9,145 bases of DNA, from the NCBI GenBank assembly GCA_016716765.1, contig JADJVA010000022.1:1-9145 (forward strand), given 5' to 3'. Position 1 is the first letter of the stretch, and every line of letters starts with the position of its first letter. This document shows positions 1 through 6,690 of this stretch, in pieces. Position numbers and translations under genes: made by a program. This DNA comes from Bdellovibrionales bacterium. GTDB lineage: Bacteria > Bdellovibrionota > Bdellovibrionia > Bdellovibrionales > UBA1609. The notes beneath the pieces were generated by a model, which ran no database searches, was not told the DNA's origin, and was given only the letters and a program-made list of their open reading frames with translations.

Positions 1-2
1 AA

Positions 3-254
3 TTTTGGGGAATGTTTGATGGTTTAAAAGAAATGATGCTATCAATCAAAGAAATTCAGCCAGACTTACTGCAACAACGCTTTATCGGTGTTAGTGGAGC
101 GAAACTACGTTTTGCCGATTGACTTCACTGGCGGTGCAGCATTTGATTGTTGTGAGTTGTTAAAAAAGTGCAAGCGTAACCGGGCGTTCAATTGGACGAT
201 TTGCTGGCAAGCTGTCCTATGATTGATCGCTATCTGGCGATCTTTTTTATTTAA
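3..254 (+). pseudogene. 3' end of an unrecognised host gene, frameshifted
   Basis: The window opens inside a reading frame that runs to a stop at 120-122. The same phase resumes near 192, reads DDLLASCPMIDRYLAIFF and ends at TAA 252-254. Between them (121-191) the open phase is shifted by one base, so two compensating indels, or a short damaged segment, interrupt one original gene. I do not recognise the protein; the fragment is mostly soluble-looking, with no clear motif. It lies 19 bases upstream of the next start site, in the same orientation, so the two were probably co-transcribed. The 5' part lies outside the window. An alternative is two unrelated fragments, but the shared phase at both ends argues for one gene. 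Confidence 0.45.
225..242 (+). terminator. Possible hairpin terminator overlapping the gene end
   Basis: GATCGC (225-230) and GCGATC (237-242) form a perfect 6-bp stem, extendable by a T-G pair, with a short loop. It is followed at once by TTTTTT (243-248). This has the form of a Rho-independent terminator, but it overlaps the last codons of the upstream gene and stands before a ribosome-binding site at 261. It may be a partial attenuator or chance. Confidence 0.4.
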
Positions 255-260
255 TTAACA

Positions 261-267
261 AGAGGAG
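261..267 (+). promoter_or_regulatory. Ribosome-binding site of the interrupted host gene
   Basis: AGAGGAG stands six bases before CTG 274-276. No ATG follows at a suitable distance, so the start is probably a CTG derived from ATG by mutation. The site fixes the likely 5' end of the host gene that the IS elements break up. Confidence 0.5.
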
Positions 268-273
268 TTAGAA

Positions 274-462
274 CTGTTAAGGAAAATATTTCAAAAATTT
301 CGATTGGAAAAAATCATCTGCACATGCCTAACTTTCTAATGAAATTATTTTATTGGAGCTAAGCGATATTGAGCATATAGAGAGAATTAGTTTCAATCGG
401 TAGAGAACTTAAGGAAGGCAAGTCATATACAACGATTCATTGAAGATCGTTGTTTGATTTTT
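274..462 (+). pseudogene. Unrecognised host gene, piece 1 of 4 (5' end)
   Basis: The first piece starts LLRKIFQKFRLEKIIC from the CTG at 274. It passes through at least three frame changes (near 330, 401 and 425) with readable segments such as EIILLELSDIEHIERIS and RELKEGKSY. It ends in frame at IQRFIEDRCLIF (427-462), where the IS66 element enters. Joining 462 to 6511, after dropping one copy of the 8-bp target duplication, continues the same frame as VKRLCRSAFMELLKYKK for about 60 codons without a stop. That continuity is the main reason to treat the four scattered pieces as one gene. The product is not recognised; no signal peptide or membrane segment is evident. Confidence 0.55.
455..462 (+). 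repeat. Target-site duplication of the IS66 element, left copy
   Basis: TGATTTTT at 455-462 matches TGAATTTT at 6503-6510 in 7 of 8 bases. Eight bases is the duplication length known for IS66. Collapsing the two copies restores the host frame. Confidence 0.75.
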
Positions 463-493
463 CGTAACTACTCAGGTACTCAATGCCAGCTCC

Positions 494-629
494 TGCAGGT
501 TGTGGAATTTTAGATACCATTCTATTTTCTAAAATTAAAAATCTTTTTATTAAGAAACTTAACAAAACAGTATTTAACTTCTTTAAATGTTTTATTTTCA
601 TAAAAATGTTTTCGTAGAAAATTTTCCTC
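494..629 (-). mobile_element. Stump of an IS630 element (transposase 3' end plus terminal repeat)
   Basis: This segment repeats 7992-8137 almost exactly: the end repeat CAGGTTGTGGAATTTT, then the last 40 or so codons of an IS630 transposase on the minus strand (KHFYENKTF-type reading, then FLNK...FNF). Differences from the full copy are mainly homopolymer lengths, plus a few substitutions. The rest of the element, about 960 bp with the other end, is missing; the ISKra4-like element begins directly at 630. No TA duplication survives. The stump was probably cut by a deletion adjoining the ISKra4-like insertion. Confidence 0.85.
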
Positions 630-2128
630 CTGTAAATTTTCCCGTGATTGCTTATAAATTTGAAACCCACTGTAAGCTCATTGAGTCGTTCGCCCTGTCG
701 GCGGGAAACCAAAGCTGTTCCCATTGCTTATTAAGTTCTGCGACTCTGAGTATACCCAAGCTTAGACTCCCCGTTTCCACGCCAACTCGCCTTTTTCTTC
801 TGACGGTGTCAATGATTTGATCGCAGCCTTTTTCAATAAGGCCACTCCCTATCATTTTACCTGCTTTTTATGAAGTTGATAATCAATAATTTCATCTCGA
901 TGCTTTCAAGATAACCGATGAGTTCAAGATATTTTTTTCTTCGTTTTTAGCCTGAACTTTTTTTTCTCAAATAATCTAAAACGGTATAGATTTCCCCCGC
1001 GCCACAGATGATAAAAACATGAACTTTAAATGGCGGTCTTTGTCTGCTTTAGTAAGTGCAATCATACTCATTAAATCCGTAATTTCTTACCTAAATGATA
1101 CCAGTCTAAAATAATAACCAGCAGAGTTCCAAACACTGCATATAAATCCTGACGAATGACTTTAGCTCCATCTATACGGCGACAATCGGGAGTGGCTCGG
1201 ATTCCTTTCCATACTCCTGCGGGAGCGATTTTTTAAGAACATCAGGAGAAATGATCTCTTGTCCTTGATCATTAATTGGAGCCATCATATATTCAAACTC
1301 TTTATTTTTTTGAAGCATGATGATGTTTGCAAAGACAGGGTGACGACTTCTTTTAACATCATTAAGATGAGAATCTTTTTAACTATTTGTTTATGAACGC
1401 GATTTAATTTCGACCTCGGACTTGAATCGCATCTTCAAAGACTAAAATTTCTCGACTTTTAGGATTATAAATCTCTATTTCTTCTTTAATTTTGGAAAAA
1501 TCAGTTCAGGGTTACTCAATTGTTCTTTCACTTCATTTTGTAATCTTTGGCTGATCTCTACCGTTTTATCAACAACAGGTTGTCGAACCTTCCTGGTCAC
1601 TGAGGTTGCCGATCTCCTGTCACTCGACTGATCAGATTCGCAACCTGCGCATAACTCAAACGATTACTATAATAGGCCGAAAATTCTTGGAGTCAAATCA
1701 CTGATATACCGTTCTTTAAATTGATCCGTCAAATCAAAATAAGTCTCCTCTGGTTGACTCGGAGCGAGAGTCTTTAAATCGCTGTACTTTAAACTCAAAT
1801 CGCCCATGAGGCGTTTTAATTACTATCGGCGTTCTACCATTACAAATTAGGTCTTTTTTTATCTTTAATAAAAAGCCGATTAGGCGGCTTCAGTAAATCT
1901 GCTTCAATATCAGGTAATGCATTTCGCTTAAAATCCTCAACTGCACCTTCAATATCAGGAAACTTCGGCTTTTTCAATCAAGCGGTATCTCTTTAGGGAT
2001 CGACGATCAATAATGCGACCCTGATCATCTCGAAGCGTGAGTTCGATGGTAGGCATCAATATTCTCCAAGAGGAAAAAAGTTTCTCTTATCAGTATATGC
2101 TAATTTACTATCACGGGAAAATTTACAG
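630..2128 (-). mobile_element. ISKra4/ISLre2-like element, complete ends
   Basis: A perfect 19-bp inverted repeat bounds the element: CTGTAAATTTTCCCGTGAT at 630-648 and its reverse complement at 2110-2128. The 1.5 kb between holds one decayed transposase on the minus strand. No convincing target duplication is visible: the left flank is IS630 sequence and the right flank is not, so the two flanks no longer come from the same site. That suggests a deletion next to the right end after insertion. The family name rests on the order of DDE motifs and is tentative; the element boundaries are firm. Confidence 0.8.
652..2056 (-). pseudogene. ISKra4/ISLre2-like DDE transposase, multiply frameshifted
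   Basis: The start is ATG at 2056-2054 (MPTIELTLRDDQG), with GGAG at 2067-2064 as ribosome-binding site. Reading across frames gives a protein of about 468 residues. Recognisable stretches in order are FDLTDQFKERYISDLTPRIF, LVFEDAIQVRGR, IVAVxDGAKVIRQDLY with the first catalytic Asp (1170-1172), IILDWYHLGKK with the second (1104-1106), and MIGSGLIEKGCDQIID with the Glu (832-834). The order DGA / LDWYHL / GSG-IE is typical of ISKra4- and ISLre2-type transposases. Stops and shifts occur about every 100-150 bases, so no functional protein can be made as written. A final intact stretch of 67 residues ends at the stop at 652. Confidence 0.75.
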
Positions 2129-2178
2129 AAGAGGATTTAGAGTTGCTCATAGATCCCATTTGTTTATCGTTATCCCAT
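2129..2178. other. Unassigned 50-bp junction
   Basis: This stretch lies between the right end of the ISKra4-like element and the apparent start of IS66 tnpC. It does not match the missing part of the IS630 stump, judging by the full IS630 copy. It may be IS66 leader sequence or deletion-scar filler. One frame reads FTEEDLELLIDPI, which could be part of an older N-terminus. Confidence 0.4.
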
Positions 2179-2373
2179 ATGCATCTTCGACTGCCGACTC
2201 CGGGAAGAAATCCATACTGCCTTTGTGCAAAGGAGAGGAGGGCAGTCGTTGAGTTGATCCTGGATTTAGGCACGCAGGTTGAAGGATGGGCTAGGCAACT
2301 AGAAACGTAAGCGATGGCACTCAAAGAATACATGCCTCAGTTAATCAAAAACAGCCAAAACAGCAGTGAACCC
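2179..2373 (+). pseudogene. tnpC: IS66 transposase TnpC, N-terminal part
   Basis: The reading starts at ATG 2179 with MHLRLPTP, shifts frame to REEIHTAFVQ, and shifts back to AVVELILDLGTQVE (one indel each way, 2200-2235). An in-frame TAA near 2308 follows, then MALKEYMPQLIKNSQNSSEP to the insertion point. The pattern 'EEI...G-EAVVELIL...NSxNSSxPPSSD' is the known N-terminal region of IS66 TnpC: a leucine-rich coiled segment and then the Asn/Ser linker. The linker is cut exactly at SSEP by the DDE element. Dropping one copy of its 11-bp duplication joins 2373 to 5152 and yields NSSEPPSSDGYG, the canonical motif. Confidence 0.85.
2363..2373 (+). repeat. Target-site duplication of the DDE element, left copy
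   Basis: GCAGTGAACCC here and GCAGTAAACCC at 5141-5151 differ at one base. Collapsing them restores the IS66 TnpC motif NSSxPPSSD in frame, which supports the 11-bp length. Confidence 0.72.
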
Positions 2374-2521
2374 AGCAAATTCCGCGCTCTCCCTACTTAG
2401 ACCCACTTTTAATAGGTCGATTAATGATTTCAGAGCAACCTAATAATAAAGGAAAAAAAAGCACTCTTAAGGTTAAAAAACACCCCATTAACTAGAATAA
2501 ATCCACCCCCAAATCTCAGAC

Positions 2522-3624
2522 TTAAGAAAGAGAAGACACAACAGACTTCGCCAGATTAAGGGAATTGGGCAGAAAGGCGCCGCCGCCATGTCCATAAATA
2601 ATTGCACGCCACAATGCCTCCCAACTTTCGATAAAGAACGGTAAGTCCTTTGATTTTGATCCACAGCAGGTGCGAATGAAAACGCTGCCGAGAAGCTGGA
2701 AAAAAAAGTACCCCATTCTCGCACCGATCAATGAGACCAGCATATCAAGAGCAAAAACCGTCGCCAAATACTGCTGGTCATGCCGAAGTTGTGTTCAAAC
2801 CTCACAATCTCGATTCTTCAGGATGATAAACGTTTGGTTCTCAATATGCCAGACTGCGGCCTCCTTTCATAACAGGGTGAACATTATTCGTATTTAATTT
2901 GATGTCAGTAACCCAGGAAAAATGAATTCTTTGCCTTCACGAATCTCCCAGTAATCCAAAAGTTGACGAGTAAGTCAGGTGTGACTTGTTCAAAGGAATA
3001 TCATTAATCCATCGGTAGCCACGGAGAACTTGATCCTCTCCCAATACCTCAAATTCTTCACACTCATTCTTAAAAACCCGATTTTTAACCTCATCAAACA
3101 TTGATTCTTGTCCATCGGGCTTTACCGAAATGATATAACCAACCCTTCAGTTCTTTCAATAGCTTGATGTGAGGGCCATTCCAAACAGGCTATCTTCAAC
3201 CACGCAGATTGGCCAGTTCGGAAAGGCTTCCAGAAGCTGTTTAACCAAGCGTTTACTGGCATTCAGTTCACAGTCATTTTGGTCTCTCCATCTTGATGAG
3301 TAATGGCTTCCAGGAAATAACGGTAAGACCTGTTTCTGATCAGGATGCACGATCACTGCGGCTAATAATTGATGATAATAACCTGTTTCCGCCATTCCGA
3401 TGATGACGCGCACAACATTGTGCAGGCAACTGATCGATGATGAAGCAAATTGCCCCGTCCCATCAATGCTGACTAAAAAACCCTCGAGATAACGAAAACC
3501 TTCTAAAAAATGATGGTCGTACAATCGCTGGTTAATGTGAATAAATGGCGCCCGAATTTCCGCCGGATTGACCTGATCACATACCGACCAAGTTGCGTGT
3601 CACAGGGGCCTGTTTAACACCATA
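2522..3624 (-). pseudogene. DDE transposase ('SIDGTG' type), middle and C-terminal part
   Basis: Reading leftwards from the IS5 insertion gives LYGVKQAP, VNPAEIRAPF, then FLVSIDGTGQF with the first Asp (3462-3464) and YYHQLLAAVIVHPDQKQV. NDCELNASKRL follows, then ICVVED with the second Asp (3192-3194), EEFEVLGEDQVLRGYRW, YWEIREGKEF, and WHIENQTF with the Glu (2840-2842). The end is LATVFALDML...ESWEALWRAIIYGHG, stopping at 2522-2524. As known from this IS family, the C-terminus normally carries NFEHNFGHG; here that is reached only after a frame change (TQLRHDQQ in the open frame). Several indels and stops (about 3580, 3155, 2985, 2900, 2800) break the frame. The 122-residue catalytic-core stretch at 3156-3524 is the largest intact piece. 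Confidence 0.85.
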
Positions 3625-3628
3625 TAAT
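3625..3628 (+). repeat. Target-site duplication of the IS5 element, left copy
   Basis: TAAT here and at 4776-4779. Deleting the IS5 element with one copy rejoins the host transposase as NLKSLYGVK in frame, which fixes the insertion point. Confidence 0.8.
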
Positions 3629-3734
3629 AGACATTATCAATAACTGATTTAACAGAAAAATTTTTACTCAATTTATTGATTAATAAAAACTACATAAATT
3701 AACAAAAATTAAATAAAAATATTATTAAATTTAT

Positions 3735-3828
3735 CTCTGTTATTTTAATCATTATAAAAATGTGTTCATTATTTAAGATGGCATCTTTAAATAAAGATGT
3801 ACCTCACTATGATAAGTTAATAACAGAG
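3735..3828. repeat. Inverted repeat with internal palindrome in the IS5 tail
   Basis: CTCTGTTATT (3735-3744) is the exact reverse complement of AATAACAGAG (3819-3828). Between them is an 18-bp palindrome, CATCTTTAAATAAAGATG (3782-3799). The transposase stop falls at 3817-3819. The structure could fold at the transcript 3' end, but there is no T-run after the palindrome, so a terminator is not established. Confidence 0.4.
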
Positions 3829-4713
3829 TCGATGATTACTCCGAAAATTATGTAATCCACACGCCAATTCCATGACGTGATCCTCATAATTATCTTGAGT
3901 ATTTCTAAATACATTTTGAACAATATGTAACCGTTTGACGCCCGCAATACATGTTCTACTCCCACCCGAGTTCGGGAGATAATACGATTGATTATCTTAT
4001 CACCAAAGGCTCAGTTGTTCACCCTTCGATTTTTCTTGGGTTGATGGATCGTCACTTCAGGAAGGGTGAACCCTTGAAAGCCCGTATCTTGATAAAGATC
4101 GCTTGCCTTCAGGAGCCGTAATGTGTTCTTCATCTGCGATTTTTTTATCGTGTTCCTCCCCTCTTGTGTGGGACTTAAGTATTTAACTTGTTGATCTAAA
4201 AGACCGCTTACGATTCCTTTTTACGGTGTGTTCCCCTTCCTTACCACTAAAGAATCGCTTTTGGCGGTCGGGGTCTTTCGGGCGCTGAATCCGTCTCTCC
4301 GTACCATCAATGGCAAAATCTTGCGGTTCCTCCTCCAGCCAGTTTTCGGATCATTTCTTCCAGAAGTTCGCGCTGGAAGATGATCCATTCGCTTCAGCGT
4401 TTCGCGCAAAATCCGACTCAATTGATAAATTAAAAAAATGGGCTTGTCCTTGACTCATTCCAAACAGATGGGCTAACACTTCCTGAAGCGGATAGGTTTT
4501 GAGATAAAAGAGAATAAATAAAAGTCTATCTTCATGTTTCGTTAAAATAGGTTTCCGTCCTCCTTTGCTTGGATCGCGTTGACACGATTGTGTCTCTTCC
4601 TCCCATGCTTGGCTAAATGACAAACATAACAACTCAAACTCATCTCGGTTTAAGCTCGTCATAGCTCTTAAAGTTTCTGGCTTCTCTTTAACATCATCAT
4701 AATTTAAAATCAT
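3817..4713 (-). pseudogene. IS5-family transposase, frameshifted
   Basis: I chose the ATG at 4713 (MILNYDDVKEKPETL) because GGAG at 4726-4723 stands nine bases upstream; an ATG at 4728 would overlap that site. The N-terminal helix-turn-helix region reads EDRLLFILFYLKTYPLQEV and HLFGMSQGQA, intact to about residue 105. Frames then change repeatedly. Visible pieces are LRETLKRMDHLPAR, AIDGTERRIQRPKD with the first Asp (4306-4308), LYQDTGFQGF with the second (4086-4088), INRIISRTRVGVEHV with the Glu (3954-3956), and ACGLHNFRSNHRLCY ending at TAA 3819-3817. All three DDE residues survive, and the full length of about 299 codons fits the family. The damage is indels rather than loss of motifs. Confidence 0.87.
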
Positions 4714-4742
4714 AATAAGCATCTCCAAAATTTAATAATAAA

Positions 4743-4771
4743 ATTATATCATAAATTTTAGTTTCTGATAA
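4743..4771 (-). promoter_or_regulatory. Candidate promoter of the IS5 transposase
   Basis: On the minus strand TTATCA (4771-4766, 4 of 6 to consensus) and TATAAT (4748-4743, perfect) are 17 bases apart, 30 bases before the start codon. The -35 lies within the terminal repeat, a common arrangement that lets transposase binding repress its own gene. Confidence 0.5.
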
Positions 4772-4775
4772 TGTC

Positions 4776-4779
4776 TAAT
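4776..4779 (+). repeat. Target-site duplication of the IS5 element, right copy
   Basis: TAAT, identical to 3625-3628. Confidence 0.8.
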
Positions 4780-5022
4780 GATTTTAGATTAGCCCGAATT
4801 CGCTCCTCATTTCGTTGCTCGTCAAATTTTAACAACGAAGGAAATTTTAAGCCAAAGACCGCTAAACCAGACATCAGAACATCCGGTAATGAAAATTTGC
4901 TGACCATAACGGCGGGCGTCAGGAATCTTTTCAAAAGCTTTTCGAGCCTGATTCAGTAGCGTCGGCGCCGACACATATTTATTTAAAGAGTTTGGTAAAG
5001 GGCGAGAAGGTAATTTCTTCAT
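4780..5022 (-). pseudogene. DDE transposase ('SIDGTG' type), N-terminal part
   Basis: The start is ATG 5022-5020 (MKKLPSRPLPNSLNKY); no strong ribosome-binding site precedes it. The frame continues as LLNQARKAFEKIPDARR and shifts near 4890. It then reads DVLMSGLAVFGLKFPSLLKFDEQRNEE up to RANLKS, where the IS5 element cuts it. 'F-KIPD-R...D-LMSGLA-F-LK-PSLL-FD' is the known N-terminal signature of this transposase family, whose catalytic part lies beyond the IS5 element at 2522-3624. Joining the two across the 4-bp duplication gives NLKSLYGVK without a gap. Confidence 0.85.
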
Positions 5023-5140
5023 GATTAACCATACCCGATAAGTTTTAACTTCAAAACCCCAAAAACTCAAAATCAAGGTTAACAAACACCTTCTATAATA
5101 CATTGATTAAATTGAGCTTTTCAAGAGACCGGGAACTGCT

Positions 5141-5151
5141 GCAGTAAACCC
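5141..5151 (+). repeat. Target-site duplication of the DDE element, right copy
   Basis: GCAGTAAACCC, 10 of 11 identical to 2363-2373. Confidence 0.72.
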
Positions 5152-6447
5152 CCTTCCAGTGATGGTTATGGTAAACCGAAACGAACGGAAAGTCTGAGAA
5201 AGCCAGGTCAAAAGCCCAATGGGGGTCAACCTGGGCATCAAGGCCAGACCTTAACGCGGTGTGAGCATCCGGATCGGATTGAAATTTATACGGTGAGAGC
5301 TGCCAACAGTGTGGTTCTTCGCTCGGTCGGGTGAAGTAACGGCGCACGAAGAGCGTCAAGTCTTCGACCTTCCTGCGATCCACATGGAAGTGACGGCGCA
5401 CCGGATAGAGATCAAACGCTGCCCCGGTGTGGCGCAGAAAATCGGGGCTTATTTCCCCACGGGGTGTCGGGTCCGGTGCACTACGGCCCTGGCGTAAAAA
5501 CTTGGGCGGTTTATTTTCAGACGCAGCATTTTGTGCCGGTCGATCACGGCCCAGATTTTTGAAGACCTGCTCCATCATCGGATTGCGGAAGGGACGCTGA
5601 TCAAAGCCGGACAAGACTTCGTAGCGGAAATTGAACCGGCCACGGGGGCGGTGAAAGAGCCATGACGCCAAGCGGCGGTGTTGCACGCCGATGAATCGGG
5701 AATGCGGGCGAAAAGGGAAACTCCATGGAAACCCTGTCGTGGCTACGGATAAGCTAACGGATGACACGGTTCATGCGCAGCGGGGCCAAACCGCCATGGA
5801 GGATGCGCGGATTCTGCCGGATTTTAAGGGATGGGTGATGCACGATCATTGGAAACCCTACTTTGGTTATGTCGATTGCAGCCATGCTCTTTGCAATGCG
5901 CATCCTCTTCGGGAATTGCAGTTTATCGAAAAACACTATGGACAACGATGGGCCGCGATGATGGCGGGTCTCCTCCTGGAGATCAAACAAGCGGTCGCAA
6001 TAACCCAAGACCAGGGAACCCCGGCGTTGCCCGCTGAAGCGTTGGCGCGGTTTGAACGGCGCTATGATCAAATCGTCAATGCGGGGTATCTCGTGAATCC
6101 GCGTCCACCGCCCAATCCAGGGGAACATCGAAAAGAGAGGTCACCCTGCCCAAACACCGCCGCTCAATCTGCTGGATCGGCTGCAGGATTTTAAGCCGCA
6201 AACCTTGGCGTTCATGACGGACTTCCGCGTCCCGTTTGATAATAACCAAGCGGAACGGGATGTACGTATAGGGTTAAGGTCAAACAAAAGGTCTCAGGCA
6301 GGGTTCAGGACGCTAGATGGCGCAAAAGACTTTGCGCGGATTCGGGGGTATCTCTCAACGGCTCGCAAGAATGCGGTGAATGTGTTTACAGCGATCCAGG
6401 ATGCGTTCTGCGGTAAACCCTTTATCCCAGCCTATGCTTCTCAATAA
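5152..6447 (+). pseudogene. tnpC: IS66 transposase TnpC, C-terminal part
   Basis: The protein resumes at PSSDGYGKPKR and runs through the basic linker (QKPNGGQPGHQGQTL). A zinc-finger region follows with a CQQCG pair (about 5297-5311); the second pair is damaged (KRCPGV for C-x-x-C). Then come VSGPVHYGPGVKTWAVYF and the DDE core: LHADESGM (Asp at 5690-5692), VMHDHWKPYF (Asp at 5844-5846), CNAHPLREL, and FDNNQAERDVR (Glu at 6253-6255). The end is GYLSTARKNAVNVFTAIQ, with TAA at 6445-6447. Frame changes occur near 5287, 5480, 5665, 5710, 6120 and 6150. All catalytic residues survive. The sequence is visibly more GC-rich than the host pieces on either side, as expected of acquired DNA. Confidence 0.9.
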
Positions 6448-6502
6448 GAAGCTGTATTCAACAACCATGAGAAATGAAGCTTGTAGATACCTGAGTAGTT
6501 AC

Positions 6503-6510
6503 TGAATTTT
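6503..6510 (+). repeat. Target-site duplication of the IS66 element, right copy
   Basis: TGAATTTT, 7 of 8 identical to 455-462. Confidence 0.75.
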
Positions 6511-6651
6511 GTTAAAAGGTTGTGTCGAAGCGCTTTTATGGAGTTATTGAAATACAAAAAGAATACCTTTGATTGCTATGATTCCCAAGCAAATTATTCT
6601 TATGAAGATGAAATAGAAAAAGTAAATTTTTGTTATTTCAAGTTCTCCAAA

Positions 6652-6666
6652 AGTTTTAGGTAAAAT
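6652..6666 (+). repeat. 15-bp direct repeat shared with the IS4 left end
   Basis: AGTTTTAGGTAAAAT occurs here in the host piece and again at 6704-6718, just inside the IS4 element. It is exact. It may be chance in AT-rich DNA, or a feature of target choice. Confidence 0.5.
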
Positions 6667-6680
6667 AAGCCAGGAATGAA

Positions 6681-6690
6681 CTAGATAATC
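6681..6690 (+). repeat. Target-site duplication of the IS4 element, left copy
   Basis: CTAGATAATC, a perfect 10-bp duplicate of 7872-7881 that directly abuts the element end. Confidence 0.92.

Larger units (their letters stand above)
3629..4775 (-). mobile_element. IS5-family element, innermost insertion
   Basis: Terminal repeats AGACATTATCA (3629-3639) and TGATAATGTC (4766-4775) bound an element of 1147 bp, with a weaker match continuing inward (AACT on each side). It is flanked by a perfect TAAT duplication. One transposase lies on the minus strand, with its promoter touching the right-hand repeat. It sits inside the DDE element, which sits inside IS66, making it the youngest layer of that chain. 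About 180 bp of very AT-rich noncoding DNA fills 3640-3816. Confidence 0.88.
2374..5140 (-). mobile_element. Unassigned DDE IS ('SIDGTG/VVED' type), split by an IS5 element
   Basis: The element lies between the two halves of IS66 tnpC. Its ends form an imperfect inverted repeat: AGCAAATTCCGCGCTCTC inward from 2374, and AGCAGTTCCCGGTCTCT inward from 5140. An 11-bp target duplication flanks it. Excluding the IS5 insertion and its 4-bp duplication, the length is about 1.6 kb, normal for a single-gene IS. The transposase is on the minus strand in two parts. A direct repeat AAGGTTAAnAAACACC (2469-2484 and 5075-5090) lies subterminally at both ends and could be a transposase-binding site. Confidence 0.8.
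463..6502 (+). mobile_element. IS66-family element, carrying two internal insertion clusters
   Basis: The ends are a perfect 15-bp inverted repeat, GTAACTACTCAGGTA at 464-478 and its reverse complement at 6488-6502. An imperfect 8-bp target duplication lies outside them. The element encodes a TnpC-type transposase on the plus strand, split into an N-terminal part (2179-2373) and a C-terminal part (from 5152). The IS630 stump and ISKra4-like element (494-2128) sit just inside the left end, and a DDE element (2374-5140) sits inside tnpC. Without them about 1.6 kb remains, the size expected of an IS66 member with tnpC only; no tnpA or tnpB is seen. It is the oldest of the visible nested layers, since everything between its halves landed in it later. 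Confidence 0.88.
6511..6690 (+). pseudogene. Unrecognised host gene, piece 2 of 4
   Basis: In phase with piece 1, this reads VKRLCRSAFMELLKYKK, then NTFDCYDSQANYSYEDEIEK and VNFCYFKFSKSF, to a stop at 6661-6663. An overlapping frame continues VLGKISQE, and a third carries ELDNL into piece 3, so two single-base changes lie between about 6640 and 6677. An ATG at 6538 opens a 42-codon ORF, but the frame continuity upstream shows it is internal, not a start. The piece is acidic and aromatic in its middle, with no domain I recognise. The IS4 element enters after 6690. Confidence 0.55.

Noticed and set aside
587..820. Small plus-strand ORF across the IS630/ISKra4-like junction
   Set aside because: It spans the junction of two elements and is antisense to both transposases, so it cannot be an original gene.
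5093..5767. Long minus-strand ORF of 224 codons
   Set aside because: It is antisense to the IS66 tnpC C-terminal part, which shows clear family motifs across frames on the plus strand. The minus-strand protein has no recognisable pattern.
6538..6663. A 42-codon small gene starting at ATG 6538
   Set aside because: The same frame is open upstream and continues into host piece 1 once the IS66 element is removed, so the ATG is internal to a longer broken gene.
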